Shown here in pieces: positions 39,639 through 56,499 of a stretch of DNA of 64,000 nt. Below the pieces are notes generated by a model that ran no database searches, was not told the origin of the DNA, and saw only the letters and a list, made by a program, of their open reading frames with translations. The position numbers and the translations under genes were made by a program. This DNA comes from Pectobacterium versatile (GTDB taxonomy: Bacteria; Pseudomonadota; Gammaproteobacteria; Enterobacterales; Enterobacteriaceae): NCBI RefSeq assembly GCF_020166435.1, contig NZ_JAINZP010000001.1:248001-312000 (forward strand), given 5' to 3'. The first letter of the stretch is position 1; each line of letters begins with the position of its first letter.

Positions 39639-42973
<3,335 letters not shown>

Positions 42974-42997
42974 ATCAGCGTATCGCTACGTTATTTA

Positions 42998-43053
42998 CGC
43001 ATTCATTCTCAGAAAAAAATTCTGGAATGAATGCGAACTCTATTTTTTACTAC
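42998..43053 (+). terminator. Intra-operon terminator between bglB and the porin gene
   Basis: CGCATTCATTCTCAGA pairs with TCTGGAATGAATGCG around an A-rich loop (42998-43035), a stem of about 15 bp; TATTTTTTAC follows 7 bases later. It probably lowers expression of the downstream genes. No RAT overlaps it. Confidence 0.7.
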
Positions 43054-43171
43054 CCATGGGAAAGATGGCAGGAGAATAAAATGAAACGGGAGGGTGTTGA
43101 CTAGCCATTAAATCATATAAACGGTCATTTGGGTTTTTCAAACTTTTATAAATAGACGAGCTTTCGGCTAG

Positions 43172-46138
<2,967 letters not shown>

Positions 46139-46244
46139 CGTCTTCATGCTGCGGGCTGCGTCGTGGCATGCCTGCTTTCTCTGATGGCAGCTTGAATCGC
46201 CGAGCTGTCATATCAACGATTGCCAAGCACCGTTAAGGATAATC

Positions 46245-47258
46245 ATGTCTATTCACAGGTACTTTTCCCGGTTTGTCATGCTGATCGTGGCATTGCCGTT
46301 CCTCAGTGCGTTCACTGCGCAGGCTCAAACTTCACCTTTTGATGTAGCCGATCATAAACAGATCCGCGTCATTATTAGCGCCGATGCGAAAAACGAGGCT
46401 GACGATGATTTTGCCGTTGCCCATGCGGTGCTGACGCCAACGATGCAGGTAAAAGGGCTGATTGCCGCCCATTACTCTCGTACTGCGCCGTTGATGAAAC
46501 GTGATGGCGAAAACAGCATGATGGAAAGCTATCATGAGCTTCAACGCCTGATGAAGGTTATGGGGAAAACGGACATTCCCGTTTATCGCGGTGCGACGCA
46601 GGCGCTGAAAGCCGACGGTGGCGCGCCTGCGTTGAGTGAAGGGGCGCAGATGCTGATCAAGGAAGCGTTAAAAGACGATTCGCATCCTTTGTTTGTGTTA
46701 GTCATGGGGCCGATTACGGATATTGCCGCCGCGCTACAGGCTGAACCGACGATCGCCAGTAAAATGACGGTGGTGTGGATTGGTGGAATGCCTTATCCGA
46801 AAGGTGGCTGGGAATACAATATGTTTAACGATCCGGTCGCGGCGAACAGCGTATTCAAGTCTCAGGTGCCGTTGTGGCAGGTGCCGCATAATGTTTATAT
46901 GTCCGTGCGCGTCTCGCTGTCTGAGCTTGCCGTACGCGTTAAGCCGCAGGGGAAAGTTGGGGAGTATCTGTGGCAACAGCTGATCGAGTTTAATCGTGCG
47001 ATTTCCGAAACCATCAAGGACGTTCCTTGGCCGAAAAGCGAAGTCTGGGTATTGGGTGATAACCCCTCGGTTTCTCTGCTGCTGGATGACCATGAATACC
47101 ACTACACGTTGGTCAACGCACCGCAGCTAAACGACGACCTGACCTATGCACTGCAGGACAATGCGCGCCAGATTCGAGTGTATAACGCCGTTGATGCCCG
47201 CTTCACGCTGGAAGATTTCTACGCCAAGTTGGCGTTGGCCTATGGTCAAGGGAAATAA
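46245..47258 (+). CDS. Secreted nucleoside-hydrolase-like protein
   Basis: 337 residues, signal peptide cut near AQA-QTSPF. The calcium-binding motif of inosine-uridine nucleoside hydrolases appears as SADAKNEADDDFA (about 45-57), the NEIDD-type variant; VMGPITDIAAAL and NMFNDPVAA also fit. Classical members split the N-glycosidic bond of ribonucleosides, but exported ones near glycoside genes may act on other glycosidic substrates. 106 bp after the esterase, probably the last gene of the bgl cluster. Confidence 0.8.
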   Translation: MSIHRYFSRFVMLIVALPFLSAFTAQAQTSPFDVADHKQIRVIISADAKNEADDDFAVAHAVLTPTMQVKGLIAAHYSRTAPLMKRDGENSMMESYHELQRLMKVMGKTDIPVYRGATQALKADGGAPALSEGAQMLIKEALKDDSHPLFVLVMGPITDIAAALQAEPTIASKMTVVWIGGMPYPKGGWEYNMFNDPVAANSVFKSQVPLWQVPHNVYMSVRVSLSELAVRVKPQGKVGEYLWQQLIEFNRAISETIKDVPWPKSEVWVLGDNPSVSLLLDDHEYHYTLVNAPQLNDDLTYALQDNARQIRVYNAVDARFTLEDFYAKLALAYGQGK

Positions 47259-47700
47259 AAATCCCGGAAGGGTATACTCTGGGGCACTATTTTTCACTTA
47301 AGCCCCACTTATTGAGCTTCTGAACTTTTTCTATCAGGCAAAACGCCGCGCTTTATCAGCAAATACACGGGGATGAACTGCCGAAATGGGCACTTCATCT
47401 CAGTATTTTCGCCATCTACCTTTATACTTAAGCGCCCGCTTTTTAAGTGATTAATTTTTCAGCCCTCAGCGCTTAATCCCCTCGCCATATCCTGCTATGT
47501 CCACCCGCTGTGACTGAGACAATCCTCATATAACTTTCGATACGATTCATTACTTTTCTTTACCTTTGATCAAAAACAATATTTTTAATGCATCTTTTTG
47601 TTATTCATAGTGCGAGTAATGTCACGACAGTTGTTGTGGTTTCTGTCAAATGGATAACTAAAATGACCGCCAGTAGGCGGCTTAATTTGGACACAAACGC
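47259..47700 (+). promoter_or_regulatory. nrfA promoter region with FNR site
   Basis: 442 bp with no gene. TTGATCAAAAACAA at 47566-47579 matches the FNR box TTGAT-N4-ATCAA at 9 of 10 positions. A -10-like TATTCA at 47602-47607 is at the right distance for a class II FNR promoter starting near 47614. NarL/NarP and other sites known for nrf in E. coli could not be placed with confidence. Confidence 0.65.
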
Positions 47701-49134
47701 ATGGTCAGGATAAGCACGTCAATCTCCTATCTGTGGGGCATGGTAGCCAGTCTCTTTCTAATGATGCCAGCCTATTCCGCTGATGCTCCGGTGTCACCAC
47801 CACCCGCCCCGATAGAAGCAAGAAACTCCGTATTCACCAATCAACACCCCGATCAGTTCAACTCGTGGAAAGCGACCACTGAACAGTCTGAACGTCATGA
47901 TGCGTTGGCAGAAGACCCCATGATGGTGGTCCTCTGGGCGGGTTATCCCTTCTCCAGAGACTATAACAAGCCGCGCGGCCATGCCTACGCCATAACGGAC
48001 GTGCGTGAAACGCTGCGTACCGGTGCACCCAAGACGGCAGAAGATGGCCCTCTGCCGATGGCGTGCTGGAGTTGTAAAAGCCCGGATGTCGCCCGCTTGA
48101 TCCAACAGGAAGGCGAGGACGGTTACTTCAAAGGCAAGTGGGCGCGAGGCGGGCCCGAGATTACTAACGATCTCGGCTGTGCGGACTGCCATGATACTGC
48201 GTCCCCAGATTTTGCTCAGGGCAAACCGGCGCTGACGCTGTCCCGTCCTTACGCAGAGCGTGCAATGGAAGCCATTGGCAAACCGTTTGATCAAACCAGT
48301 CGGTTTGGGCAGCAATCGATGGTCTGTGGACAATGCCACGTTGAGTATTATTTTTCCGGTAAAGACAAAGCGGTGAAATTCCCATGGGATAACGGCACGA
48401 AAGTCGAAGACATGGAAAAATACTATGACGCCATTTCCTTCTCCGACTGGACCAATACCCTTTCCCGCGCGCCGATGCTGAAAGCCCAACATCCAGAATA
48501 TGAAACCTGGAGCATTGGTATTCACGGTAAAAACAACGTGACCTGTATCGACTGCCATATGCCGAAAGTGAAAAACGCGGACGGCAAGCTGTATACCGAT
48601 CACAAGATCGGCAACCCTTTCGACAATTACGGCGAAACCTGTACCAATTGCCACACGCAGGATAAAGCGGCGATGCAGAAGGTGGTTGCTGAACGCAAAA
48701 CGGCTATTCAGGACTTAAAACTGAAAGCAGAAGAGCAATTGGTTCACGCGCACTTTGAGGCTAAAGCGGCCTGGGATGCCGGTGCAACCGAAGCAGAAAT
48801 GCAGCCGATTCTGATGGATATTCGCCACGCGCAATGGCGCTGGGATCTGGCGGTTGCCTCTCACGGTATTCACATGCATGCGCCGGATGAAGGCTTACGG
48901 ATGCTCGGCACCTCGCTGAGTAAATCCGCCGAGGCGAGAACCAAACTGGTGCGTCTGTTGGCACAAAAAGGGGTGACAGGGGAAGTCAAGCTGCCGGATA
49001 TCTCGACGAAAGAGAAAGCGCAGCAGGCGATTGGGCTCAACATGCAGCAAATCAAAGCCGAAAAACAGGATTTCCTGAATACGGTAGTGCCGCAGTGGGA
49101 TGAGCAAGCGCGCAAAGCTGGGCGACTGAACTAA
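47701..49134 (+). CDS. nrfA: Periplasmic pentaheme nitrite reductase NrfA
   Basis: Reduces nitrite to ammonia with six electrons. 477 residues (E. coli 478) with signal peptide to about residue 27. The active-site heme motif is the special CWSCK at 122-126. Four ordinary heme motifs follow: CADCH (160), CGQCH (209), CIDCH (282) and CTNCH (314). CWSCK needs the dedicated lyase NrfEFG. First gene of nrfABCDEFG. Confidence 0.98.
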   Translation: MVRISTSISYLWGMVASLFLMMPAYSADAPVSPPPAPIEARNSVFTNQHPDQFNSWKATTEQSERHDALAEDPMMVVLWAGYPFSRDYNKPRGHAYAITDVRETLRTGAPKTAEDGPLPMACWSCKSPDVARLIQQEGEDGYFKGKWARGGPEITNDLGCADCHDTASPDFAQGKPALTLSRPYAERAMEAIGKPFDQTSRFGQQSMVCGQCHVEYYFSGKDKAVKFPWDNGTKVEDMEKYYDAISFSDWTNTLSRAPMLKAQHPEYETWSIGIHGKNNVTCIDCHMPKVKNADGKLYTDHKIGNPFDNYGETCTNCHTQDKAAMQKVVAERKTAIQDLKLKAEEQLVHAHFEAKAAWDAGATEAEMQPILMDIRHAQWRWDLAVASHGIHMHAPDEGLRMLGTSLSKSAEARTKLVRLLAQKGVTGEVKLPDISTKEKAQQAIGLNMQQIKAEKQDFLNTVVPQWDEQARKAGRLN

Positions 49135-49182
49135 TAACCCCTCATCGCCCGTGGACGCGGGCGATCATAAAGTGGAGTGGAT

Positions 49183-49752
49183 ATGAGCGTATTACGTTCG
49201 TTATTGACTGCCGGGGTGCTGGTATCAGGCATGCTTTGGGCATTGCCAGGGCTGACGCAGCCCGCACCTCAGGCGGAAAAAGGAGAGCGCTGGGAAGTCA
49301 TGCCACAGCGCAATCCCGATGAGGCGTGTCTACAGTGCCATAAACCGGAAGAGGATGGCATGCAGGGCAAACATGCCTCCGCCGTCAACCCGCATAACCA
49401 GAAACAGCTGACCTGCACAAACTGCCACGGCAAGCCATCGCCGATGCACCGCGAAGGCGTTAGAGATGTCATGCGCTTTAACTTCCCGATGTATAAGGTG
49501 GAAGAACAAAACAGCGTCTGTATGTCATGTCATACGCCGGAACAGTTGCAGAAATCGTTTTGGCCACACGATGTGCATGTCGCGAAAGTGGCCTGCGCTA
49601 GCTGCCACCAGTTGCACCCCACGCAGGATAGTATGCAGACGCTGAACGACAAGAGCCGCATCAAACTGTGCGTGGATTGCCATAGCGATCAGCGCAATAA
49701 CCCAGACTTCAACCCAGCCTCAGTTCATCTGGGTAATAAGAGGCAGCCATGA
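49183..49752 (+). CDS. nrfB: Pentaheme cytochrome NrfB
   Basis: Electron donor to NrfA in the periplasm. 189 residues from ATG 49183 with GGAG before it; GTG at 49177 is also possible. Signal peptide to about residue 23. Five heme motifs: CLQCH, CTNCH, CMSCH, CASCH and CVDCH. The stop overlaps nrfC (ATGA). Confidence 0.95.
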   Translation: MSVLRSLLTAGVLVSGMLWALPGLTQPAPQAEKGERWEVMPQRNPDEACLQCHKPEEDGMQGKHASAVNPHNQKQLTCTNCHGKPSPMHREGVRDVMRFNFPMYKVEEQNSVCMSCHTPEQLQKSFWPHDVHVAKVACASCHQLHPTQDSMQTLNDKSRIKLCVDCHSDQRNNPDFNPASVHLGNKRQP

Positions 49753-50420
49753 GTTGCTCTCGTCGTCAATTTCTTGCCCGTATGGGGGGGCTCATTGCCA
49801 TCACCAGTACGGCGGGGCAGGTCGTCGCACAGACGCTGAATATCAACGGCGTCCGCTATGGCATGATCCACGATGAATCGCTCTGTATCGGCTGTACGGC
49901 GTGCATGGATGCCTGTCGGGAAGTCAATCAGGTGCCGGAAGGCGTCTCGCGCTTGACGATCATTCGCAGCGAACCGATTGGGACCTTCCCAGACGTGAAA
50001 TACCGCTTTTTCCGTCACTCCTGTCAGCACTGTGATCATGCGCCTTGTGTTGACGTGTGTCCGACCGGGGCGTCGTATCGTGATGCGACAAACGGCATTG
50101 TGGATGTGAATCCCGATCTGTGCGTAGGGTGCCAATACTGTATTGCTGCCTGTCCTTATCAGGTGCGCTTTATTCATCCGAAGACGAAAACGGCGGACAA
50201 GTGCGATTTTTGCCGCAAGACTAACCTGAAAGCCGGAAAACTGCCCGCCTGTGTGTTGTCTTGTCCGACGAACGCGCTGACGTTCGGCAACCTTGACGAT
50301 CCTGACAGCGAGATTTCCCGCCTGCTTCGTCAACAGCCGACGTATCGCTACAAAATCGCGCTCGGCACTCGTCCTAAGGTTTATCGCGTACCGTTTAAAT
50401 ACGGGGAGGTTCATCAATGA
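49749..50420 (+). CDS. nrfC: Fe-S electron transfer subunit NrfC
   Basis: Periplasmic ferredoxin-like subunit that works with NrfD to pass electrons from menaquinol to NrfB. 223 residues. Twin-arginine signal [11 protein letters not shown] at the N-terminus. Four cysteine groups for [4Fe-4S] clusters, for example [30 protein letters not shown] and [13 protein letters not shown]. Overlaps nrfB and nrfD by 4 bp. Confidence 0.96.
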   Translation: MSCSRRQFLARMGGLIAITSTAGQVVAQTLNINGVRYGMIHDESLCIGCTACMDACREVNQVPEGVSRLTIIRSEPIGTFPDVKYRFFRHSCQHCDHAPCVDVCPTGASYRDATNGIVDVNPDLCVGCQYCIAACPYQVRFIHPKTKTADKCDFCRKTNLKAGKLPACVLSCPTNALTFGNLDDPDSEISRLLRQQPTYRYKIALGTRPKVYRVPFKYGEVHQ

Positions 50421-51379
50421 CGCCCGTGTCTTCAAGCGCATTCCATTTTGCTTCGTTAGTCTGGGACTGGCCGATTGCGATTTACCTGTTCCTGGTGGGC
50501 ATTTCTGCGGGACTGGTGACGCTGTCGGTCTTACTGCGACGCTACCACCCCGAACAGGCAACCGCCGACAGTACGTTAATGCGCACCACACTGATTCTTG
50601 CACCGTGCACCATTATTCTGGGATTGCTGATTCTGGTTTTCCACCTGACGCGCCCCTGGACGTTCTGGAAGCTTATGTTCCATTACAGCTTTACCTCGGT
50701 GATGTCGGTTGGGGTCATGCTGTTTCAGGTCTATATGGCGGCGCTGGCGGTCTGGTTGGTCAACATTTTCAGCGAGCAGGTTATCGTGCTGCAACAGCGC
50801 TGGTTGCCGAAGCTGGTCATGCTTCCCAAGGTGCTCGGCTGGCTGGCACCGATGCAGAAATCGCTGGATATCGTGATGTTACTGCTGGCGGTGATGTTAG
50901 GGGCTTATACCGGGTTTTTACTCTCCGCGTTGAAGACCTATCCGCTGCTGAATAACCCGATCTTACCGGCGCTATTCCTGTTTTCGGGGGTGTCCTCCGG
51001 TGCCGCAGTAGCGCTGATCGCCATGGCCTGCCGCTATCGTCGCAATCCGCATAGTGAAGAAGCGCACTTTGTACACCGTGTCGAAACGCCGGTCATGTGG
51101 CTAGAAATCTTCTTACTGTTTGCGTTCTTTATCGGCCTTGCTTTAGGGGACGATGGGAAGCAGCGGGCGCTGGTGGCCGCCGTGGGTGGTGGGTTCTGGG
51201 CCGTGTGGTTCTGGCTGGGCGTGGTAGGGATTGGATTAATCCTTCCCTTGCTGCTCAAGTCATGGGCTAACCGACAGCATTCACCTTATGGCGTGCTGGC
51301 GGTCTGCGGTATGAGTCTGGTGGGCGTCTTGCTACTGCGCTTCTTTATCCTCTATGCGGGGCAGTTAACCGTTGTCTAA
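50417..51379 (+). CDS. nrfD: Quinol dehydrogenase membrane subunit NrfD
   Basis: Inner-membrane menaquinol oxidase subunit. 320 residues with about eight membrane helices; family marks WDWPIAIYLFLVGISAG near the N-terminus and LTRPWTFWKLMFHYSFTSVM. Overlaps nrfC by 4 bp; 21 bp to nrfE. Confidence 0.95.
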   Translation: MTPVSSSAFHFASLVWDWPIAIYLFLVGISAGLVTLSVLLRRYHPEQATADSTLMRTTLILAPCTIILGLLILVFHLTRPWTFWKLMFHYSFTSVMSVGVMLFQVYMAALAVWLVNIFSEQVIVLQQRWLPKLVMLPKVLGWLAPMQKSLDIVMLLLAVMLGAYTGFLLSALKTYPLLNNPILPALFLFSGVSSGAAVALIAMACRYRRNPHSEEAHFVHRVETPVMWLEIFLLFAFFIGLALGDDGKQRALVAAVGGGFWAVWFWLGVVGIGLILPLLLKSWANRQHSPYGVLAVCGMSLVGVLLLRFFILYAGQLTVV

Positions 51380-51400
51380 TTCCCAGCAAGAGGCCTGTTA

Positions 51401-53275
51401 ATGTTGTTATTGCCAGAATTTGGGTATGTCGCGCTGTCGCTGGCGGTTTGCGTCGGTGTGGAGACGGCGTTGCTGACATTTTCAGGCTACTCCCTGCGCT
51501 GGTCGGGTACTTACCGACTGGCGCGGTGCTGGACGTTGGTACTGTTTGGTCTTGTGTTGTTTGCGTTTATTGCGCTGACGCTGAGCGTGGTACAGGATGA
51601 TTTTTCTGTTAATTACGTCGCCCAGCATAGCCATCGTGATTTACCGCTGGGGCTAAAAATTGCGGCGGTTTGGGGCGGGCATGAAGGATCGCTGCTGCTG
51701 TGGCTGTTATGTTTAACCGGCTGGAGTGCCGTGTTCGCCTGTCGCTATCGTAAGGCGGAGAGCGATCTGTTTCCGCTGACGCTGGCGATGCTGGCCGTGA
51801 TCGCGACTGCGCTGCTGGTGTTCATTGTCTTTTTCTCCGATCCCTTTGTGCGTCTCTTCCCGCCAGCGGTGGCGGGAAGAGATCTCAACCCCATGCTGCA
51901 ACACATTGGCCTTATTCTTCATCCGCCGTTGCTCTATCTGGGCTATGGCGGGCTAACTGTGAGTGCGGCGCTGGCGTTAGCCGCCCTGATTCACGGTGAG
52001 TTTACTGCGCCCGCCGCCTGGATTTGTTGGCGCTGGACGCTGCCCGCCTGGAGCCTGTTGACGCTAGGAATCATCCTCGGATCGTGGTGGGCCTATAACG
52101 AACTGGGCTGGGGAGGATGGTGGTTCTGGGATCCGGTAGAGAACGCCTCGCTGCTCCCGTGGCTTACGGCCAGCGCATTACTGCACAGCCTGTCTGTCAC
52201 CCGCATGCGCGGCATCTTTCGCCATTGGTCGCTGATATTGGCGTTGCTGACGTTCATTTTATGCCTGTTGGGCACGCTGATTGTGCGCTCCGGGATACTG
52301 GTGTCGGTTCATGCATTCGCTCTCGAACATGACCGTGCGGTGCCTCTATTTATCCTGTTTGCTTGCTTGAGTATGGCGGCGTTGGCGGTTTATGGCTGGC
52401 GGGCTCAGCTTGTCCATTCTGCTGCCCGCTTCTCCGGCTGGTCGCGGGAAATGGCGATATTGCTGGTGTTGCTGTTATTCAGTGCCGTCGCGCTGGTGGT
52501 ATTACTTGGCACGCTTTACCCAATGATCTATGGGCTGGCGGGTTGGGGGAAAATCTCCGTGGGCGCGCCCTATTTTAACCGTGTGCTCTTGCCCTTCGGT
52601 GGCCTGATGCTGTTGCTCATCGGGGTAGCGGCGGGAGGCTACTGGAAACGCAGTGCGCGATGGCCTGTCCGGCGTTTCGAAGTGACGCTGGCTGTCGGTG
52701 TCATCACCGCGCTGGTCTTATGGCCACATGGGTACGCCGTCGCACTGGCGGCGGGTCTGATCGGCTGGGTTATGGCCGCACAGTGGTTACAGCCGCTGTC
52801 GGCGATACGTCAGCAGCTTCCTGCCCTGCTCGCGCATACGGGCGTGGCGCTCTTTGCCCTGGGGATCGCGTTCTCTGCGGGCAGCAAGCAGGAAATCAGT
52901 ACCAATGTGGGTCAGGGAGAACAGGTCACGCTGGGCGACTACCATTTCCGATTTTTACAGCTGGAGTTAGTGGCGGCGCAGAATTACACCGCCGAGCAGG
53001 CCGTGATTGCGATTTATCGTGGCGACTCACCGATCGCCCGCATCATGCCGGAACGTCGTTATTACAACGCACGTAAACAGCAGATGGTTGAGCCGGGCAT
53101 TGCCTGGGGGCCGATCAGAGAATGGTATGCCGTGATGGGAGAGAAAACCGGCGAAAACCGCTATGCCATGCGTTTCTATGTGCAAACCGGTGTTCGCTGG
53201 GTGTGGGGTGGCGGCCTACTGATGGTCGCGGGCGCGCTGCTGGGGTGGTTCAGAGGGAGAAGGGCCTATGAGTAA
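51401..53275 (+). CDS. nrfE: Heme lyase subunit NrfE (CcmF-like)
   Basis: Membrane subunit of the heme lyase that attaches heme to the CWSCK motif of NrfA. 624 residues, longer than the 552 of E. coli NrfE and nearer CcmF. About 13 or more helices. The WWD heme-handling motif is [20 protein letters not shown] (about 232-251), with conserved flanking histidines such as in ILHPPLLYLGY. Overlaps nrfF by 8 bp. Confidence 0.95.
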   Translation: MLLLPEFGYVALSLAVCVGVETALLTFSGYSLRWSGTYRLARCWTLVLFGLVLFAFIALTLSVVQDDFSVNYVAQHSHRDLPLGLKIAAVWGGHEGSLLLWLLCLTGWSAVFACRYRKAESDLFPLTLAMLAVIATALLVFIVFFSDPFVRLFPPAVAGRDLNPMLQHIGLILHPPLLYLGYGGLTVSAALALAALIHGEFTAPAAWICWRWTLPAWSLLTLGIILGSWWAYNELGWGGWWFWDPVENASLLPWLTASALLHSLSVTRMRGIFRHWSLILALLTFILCLLGTLIVRSGILVSVHAFALEHDRAVPLFILFACLSMAALAVYGWRAQLVHSAARFSGWSREMAILLVLLLFSAVALVVLLGTLYPMIYGLAGWGKISVGAPYFNRVLLPFGGLMLLLIGVAAGGYWKRSARWPVRRFEVTLAVGVITALVLWPHGYAVALAAGLIGWVMAAQWLQPLSAIRQQLPALLAHTGVALFALGIAFSAGSKQEISTNVGQGEQVTLGDYHFRFLQLELVAAQNYTAEQAVIAIYRGDSPIARIMPERRYYNARKQQMVEPGIAWGPIREWYAVMGEKTGENRYAMRFYVQTGVRWVWGGGLLMVAGALLGWFRGRRAYE

Positions 53276-53669
53276 ATACATTGCGCTCCTTTTCATGCTG
53301 CTGGCTTTTTCTGTACAGGCTCAGGTGGTCGATACCTGGGCGTTTTCCAGTCAGGCGCAGCGTCAGGCTGCGATGGCGATTGCTGGCGAATTACGCTGCC
53401 CACAATGCCAGAACCAGAGTCTGCTGGAATCGAATTCGCCCGTGGCGGTGAGTATGCGTCATGAGGTCTTTTCCATGGTGGAGCAGGGCAAGGACAGGTC
53501 AGAAATTATGGCGTTTATGAATCAACGCTATGGCGACTTTGTTCAGTACAACCCACCGATGAAAATGCAAACCAGCATCCTTTGGCTCACGCCGCTGCTT
53601 TTGCTGTTAGCGATTGCGGTTATCGCGTGGCGGGTGATGCGGCGGCAGAATCGAAGGGCGCGCCCATGA
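53268..53669 (+). CDS. nrfF: Heme lyase thiol-redox subunit NrfF (CcmH-like)
   Basis: 133 residues with signal peptide (cut near VQA-QVVDT), periplasmic three-helix domain with redox motif [10 protein letters not shown], and a C-terminal membrane anchor (about 104-123). Reduces the NrfA cysteines for heme attachment. Overlaps nrfG by 4 bp. Confidence 0.95.
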   Translation: MSKYIALLFMLLAFSVQAQVVDTWAFSSQAQRQAAMAIAGELRCPQCQNQSLLESNSPVAVSMRHEVFSMVEQGKDRSEIMAFMNQRYGDFVQYNPPMKMQTSILWLTPLLLLLAIAVIAWRVMRRQNRRARP

Positions 53670-54526
53670 GCCTGTTAAGCGTGAGCCTGTTGGACCTGAA
53701 CCTATTGAGTATGGTGTTCGTCGCCGTCGCGATTGTCGTTCTGGCGGCCGGGCTACTATGGCCGCTACTGTCTCTGCGCAAGCCGGAGGGGGATGACAAG
53801 CTACAGCGTTTAGCGGAGCGCATCTGGCATTTTCAGTGTGAACAGGCAGGAAAGCATCTGTCCGAGCATGAGGCAAAGATGCTGGGTCGAGAGCTGTCCC
53901 ACGATCTGCCGTTAGCCTCTCCTTCTTCTTTTGCGCAGCGCCCAATGCCCGCCATTGTCGTTGTGGCTGCGGTCATCGTTATCTTATTGGGCAGTGCGAC
54001 GTTCTACATGCTAAGCCCGCGTGCTGCGCTGGTTCAGACGGAACGCCAGCGACTTGCCGATCCACTCCATGATTTTAGCGACGCGCAACAGCAGGAAAAA
54101 CAGCTTACTGCCTTGCAGGACAACATTCGTAAAACGCCGGGCAACAGCGTCCTCTGGGCTGAGCTGGGTGAATATTATCTTTACCGCAACGCGTATGACA
54201 ACGCGTTGCGCGCTTATCGGCAGGCGATTGCGCTGAAGGGTGACAGTGCTGAGCTGTATTCGGCACTGGCAACGGTGCTGTATTACCAGGCCGGTCAGGC
54301 CGTCACACCGCCGATGCAAGAGATGGTCGATAAAGCGCTGGCGCTGGATGCCAATGAAGTGACGGCGTTGATGCTGCTGGCATCCGATGCGTTCTTGAAG
54401 GCCGATTATGCACGCGCGATTACGATTTGGCAGCGCTTACTGGACACGTACAGCCCGCGGGTTAATCGCGTCCAGTTGATCGAGGCGATCAACACGGCAA
54501 CGCTGCTGAAGAATAGCCAGAAATAA
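53666..54526 (+). CDS. nrfG: Heme lyase TPR subunit NrfG (CcmI-like)
   Basis: 286 residues from ATG 53666 (ATGA overlap with nrfF). Two N-terminal membrane helices (about 15-35 and 100-115) then a TPR domain (about 150-280), for example [20 protein letters not shown]. It holds apo-NrfA for the lyase. E. coli NrfG is 198 residues with one helix; this form has the full CcmI layout. Last gene of the operon. Confidence 0.93.
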   Translation: MSLLSVSLLDLNLLSMVFVAVAIVVLAAGLLWPLLSLRKPEGDDKLQRLAERIWHFQCEQAGKHLSEHEAKMLGRELSHDLPLASPSSFAQRPMPAIVVVAAVIVILLGSATFYMLSPRAALVQTERQRLADPLHDFSDAQQQEKQLTALQDNIRKTPGNSVLWAELGEYYLYRNAYDNALRAYRQAIALKGDSAELYSALATVLYYQAGQAVTPPMQEMVDKALALDANEVTALMLLASDAFLKADYARAITIWQRLLDTYSPRVNRVQLIEAINTATLLKNSQK

Positions 54527-54583
54527 CGTGTGATACGTTTTGCTTTAGCGGGATTTTGGTCGCGCCTGTTATCCGGCGTGAGA

Positions 54584-54842
54584 AATTATGCTGAGGAGGT
54601 AGCTGGCTTAGGATGAGCCGCAGGACGCGGCGAAAGCTTGCGCCACGCCGGGAGCGTGTCGCAAACGGTCCGTAAAGCCGGATACCGACGAAGGTACCGC
54701 GCAGCGGCATAATTTAGCCGGTAAGCCAGGGTTCGCAGGGCGACGGCGATTGAGCCGCCCTGCGTCGGGCGCGTGCGGAGAGGTAGCATGAAATGAAGGC
54801 CTTGTGGCGCACGAAACGGTCTCGGCGGCTGCATAAAAATAT
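54584..54842 (+). repeat. Structured ~260-bp repeat, copy 1 (upstream of ccm)
   Basis: Aligns along its length with 61999-62260 in the same orientation; shared blocks include GGATGAGC, GCGAAAG-CTTGCGCC-like, GGGAGC-GTCGCA, CGGTCCG, TGAGCCG-CCCGCGTCGGGCGCGTGCG-like and TTGTGGCGCACGAAAC-like parts. A central hairpin has GCAGGGCG pairing with CGCCCTGC. GC-rich. Short reading frames inside it are not supported as genes. It sits between nrfG and the ERIC before ccmA. Confidence 0.85.
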
Positions 54843-54999
54843 GCCCAATATATTTCCGGTTTAAGCGTGTCGGCGTGGTTTTCGATACGACTCGATGACA
54901 GAAATAACCGGAATCACCGATTTTATTGATCTCAATAAAAAAGATTAACTCTTTAGGGTTACGGCCACCAAGAGGGGGAGTAAAGGCACCATGTTATTC

Positions 55000-55126
<127 letters not shown>

Positions 55127-55154
55127 TGGCATTAGAAAGTAGGAGTACACCCCG

Positions 55155-55775
55155 ATGTTAGAAGCGCGCGATGTGGTTTGCATACGCGATGAGCATGTGC
55201 TGTTCAGCGCGTTGTCGTTTACGGCCAGCGCGGGAGAAATGGTGCAGATTGCCGGTGCCAACGGGGTGGGCAAAACATCGCTATTGCGCATTCTAAGCGG
55301 TCTGGCGACGCCTGAATCGGGGGAGATCTGCTGGCAAGGGCAACGCATCAACCGTATGCGCGAGCAGTTTAATCAGCAGCTTCTGTGGTTAGGCCATCAG
55401 CCGGGCATAAAAAGCGTCCTGACGGGTGAAGAGAACCTGCGCTTTTTCTATCCGCAACAGGATCAGGATGCACTCTGGCAAGCGTTGGCCGCCGTCGGGC
55501 TGGCTGGCTATGAAGATGTGCCCGTGGCGCGTCTTTCGGCGGGACAACAGCGTCGTGTCGCGCTGGCGCGTTTGTGGCTCACCGACGTCCCGCTGTGGAT
55601 TCTGGATGAGCCACTGACCGCGCTTGATGTGGCAGGCGTCGAAATGCTGACACAGCGTATGGAACACCATATTGCGCGTGGCGGTATCATCATTTTAACC
55701 ACCCATCAGCCGCTGCGTCCGTTCGCTCAGGATATTCGCTGTATCCAGCTTACGCCGAGTGAGAGAACCCCATAA
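55155..55775 (+). CDS. ccmA: Heme export/Ccm ABC ATPase CcmA
   Basis: ATPase of CcmAB, which releases holo-CcmE from CcmC. 206 residues. Walker [10 protein letters not shown] (about 36-44), signature [17 protein letters not shown] (about 127-143), Walker [13 protein letters not shown]. First gene of ccmABCDEFGHI. Any promoter must lie in or before the ERIC, since only 28 bp separate them. Confidence 0.96.
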   Translation: MLEARDVVCIRDEHVLFSALSFTASAGEMVQIAGANGVGKTSLLRILSGLATPESGEICWQGQRINRMREQFNQQLLWLGHQPGIKSVLTGEENLRFFYPQQDQDALWQALAAVGLAGYEDVPVARLSAGQQRRVALARLWLTDVPLWILDEPLTALDVAGVEMLTQRMEHHIARGGIIILTTHQPLRPFAQDIRCIQLTPSERTP

Positions 55776-56431
55776 TGCGGCGGCTGATTGCTCGAGAACT
55801 GCGCGTTGCGTTGCGCAATAACGCGGAAATTCTTAACCCTCTGTGGTTCTTCCTGATCGTCATCATCTTATTTCCTCTGGCTATTGGACCAGAGCCGCAG
55901 CTATTGATGCGTGTGGCACCCGGCGTGGTGTGGGTGGCGGCGCTGCTCGCTTCGCTGCTGGGGATGGATCGCCTTTTCCGCGATGACTATCAGGATGGCT
56001 CGTTGGAACAGCTGACGCTGTTGCCTTTGCCGCTGCCGTTAGTGGTGTTGGCGAAAGTGGTGGTGCACTGGATGGTCAGTGGGCTGCCGCTGTTACTGCT
56101 TTCTCCGCTGGCGGCACTGTTGTTTGGGCTGGACAGCCACGGCTGGTGGGTGATGGCGTTAACGCTGTTGCTCTGCACGCCAACGCTCAGTTTTCTGGGT
56201 GCTATTGGCGCGGGATTAACGGTCGGGCTGCGCCGCAGCGGCGTGTTGTTAAGCCTGCTGGTTTTGCCGCTCACCATACCGTTGTTGATATTTGCGACGG
56301 CGTCGGTCGAGGCCGCGATGATGCAACTGCCAGTCGGTGGGTATCTGGCCATCCTCGGTGCCTTTCTGGCGGGCAGCGCCACCCTGAGCCCGTTTGCCAC
56401 GGCGGCGGCATTGCGGGTGAGCATACAATAA
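55775..56431 (+). CDS. ccmB: Cytochrome c maturation permease CcmB
   Basis: Membrane partner of CcmA. 218 residues with six helices; family marks NPLWFFLIVIILFPLAIGP (about 22-40) and DDYQDGSLEQL. Start shares one base with the ccmA stop (TAATG). Confidence 0.95.
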   Translation: MRRLIARELRVALRNNAEILNPLWFFLIVIILFPLAIGPEPQLLMRVAPGVVWVAALLASLLGMDRLFRDDYQDGSLEQLTLLPLPLPLVVLAKVVVHWMVSGLPLLLLSPLAALLFGLDSHGWWVMALTLLLCTPTLSFLGAIGAGLTVGLRRSGVLLSLLVLPLTIPLLIFATASVEAAMMQLPVGGYLAILGAFLAGSATLSPFATAAALRVSIQ

Positions 56432-56499
56432 TTTTCCGATCTCAGGATCGCCTTCATCGTCCCATTGGGATGAGTTTTACGCAAAGTGAGCACACGATT

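Noticed and set aside
47794-48654. 286-codon minus-strand frame inside nrfA
   Set aside because: Antisense shadow; nrfA is shown by five heme motifs.
49725-50603. 292-codon minus-strand frame over nrfC-nrfD
   Set aside because: Antisense to overlapping conserved genes; Arg/His-rich shadow composition.
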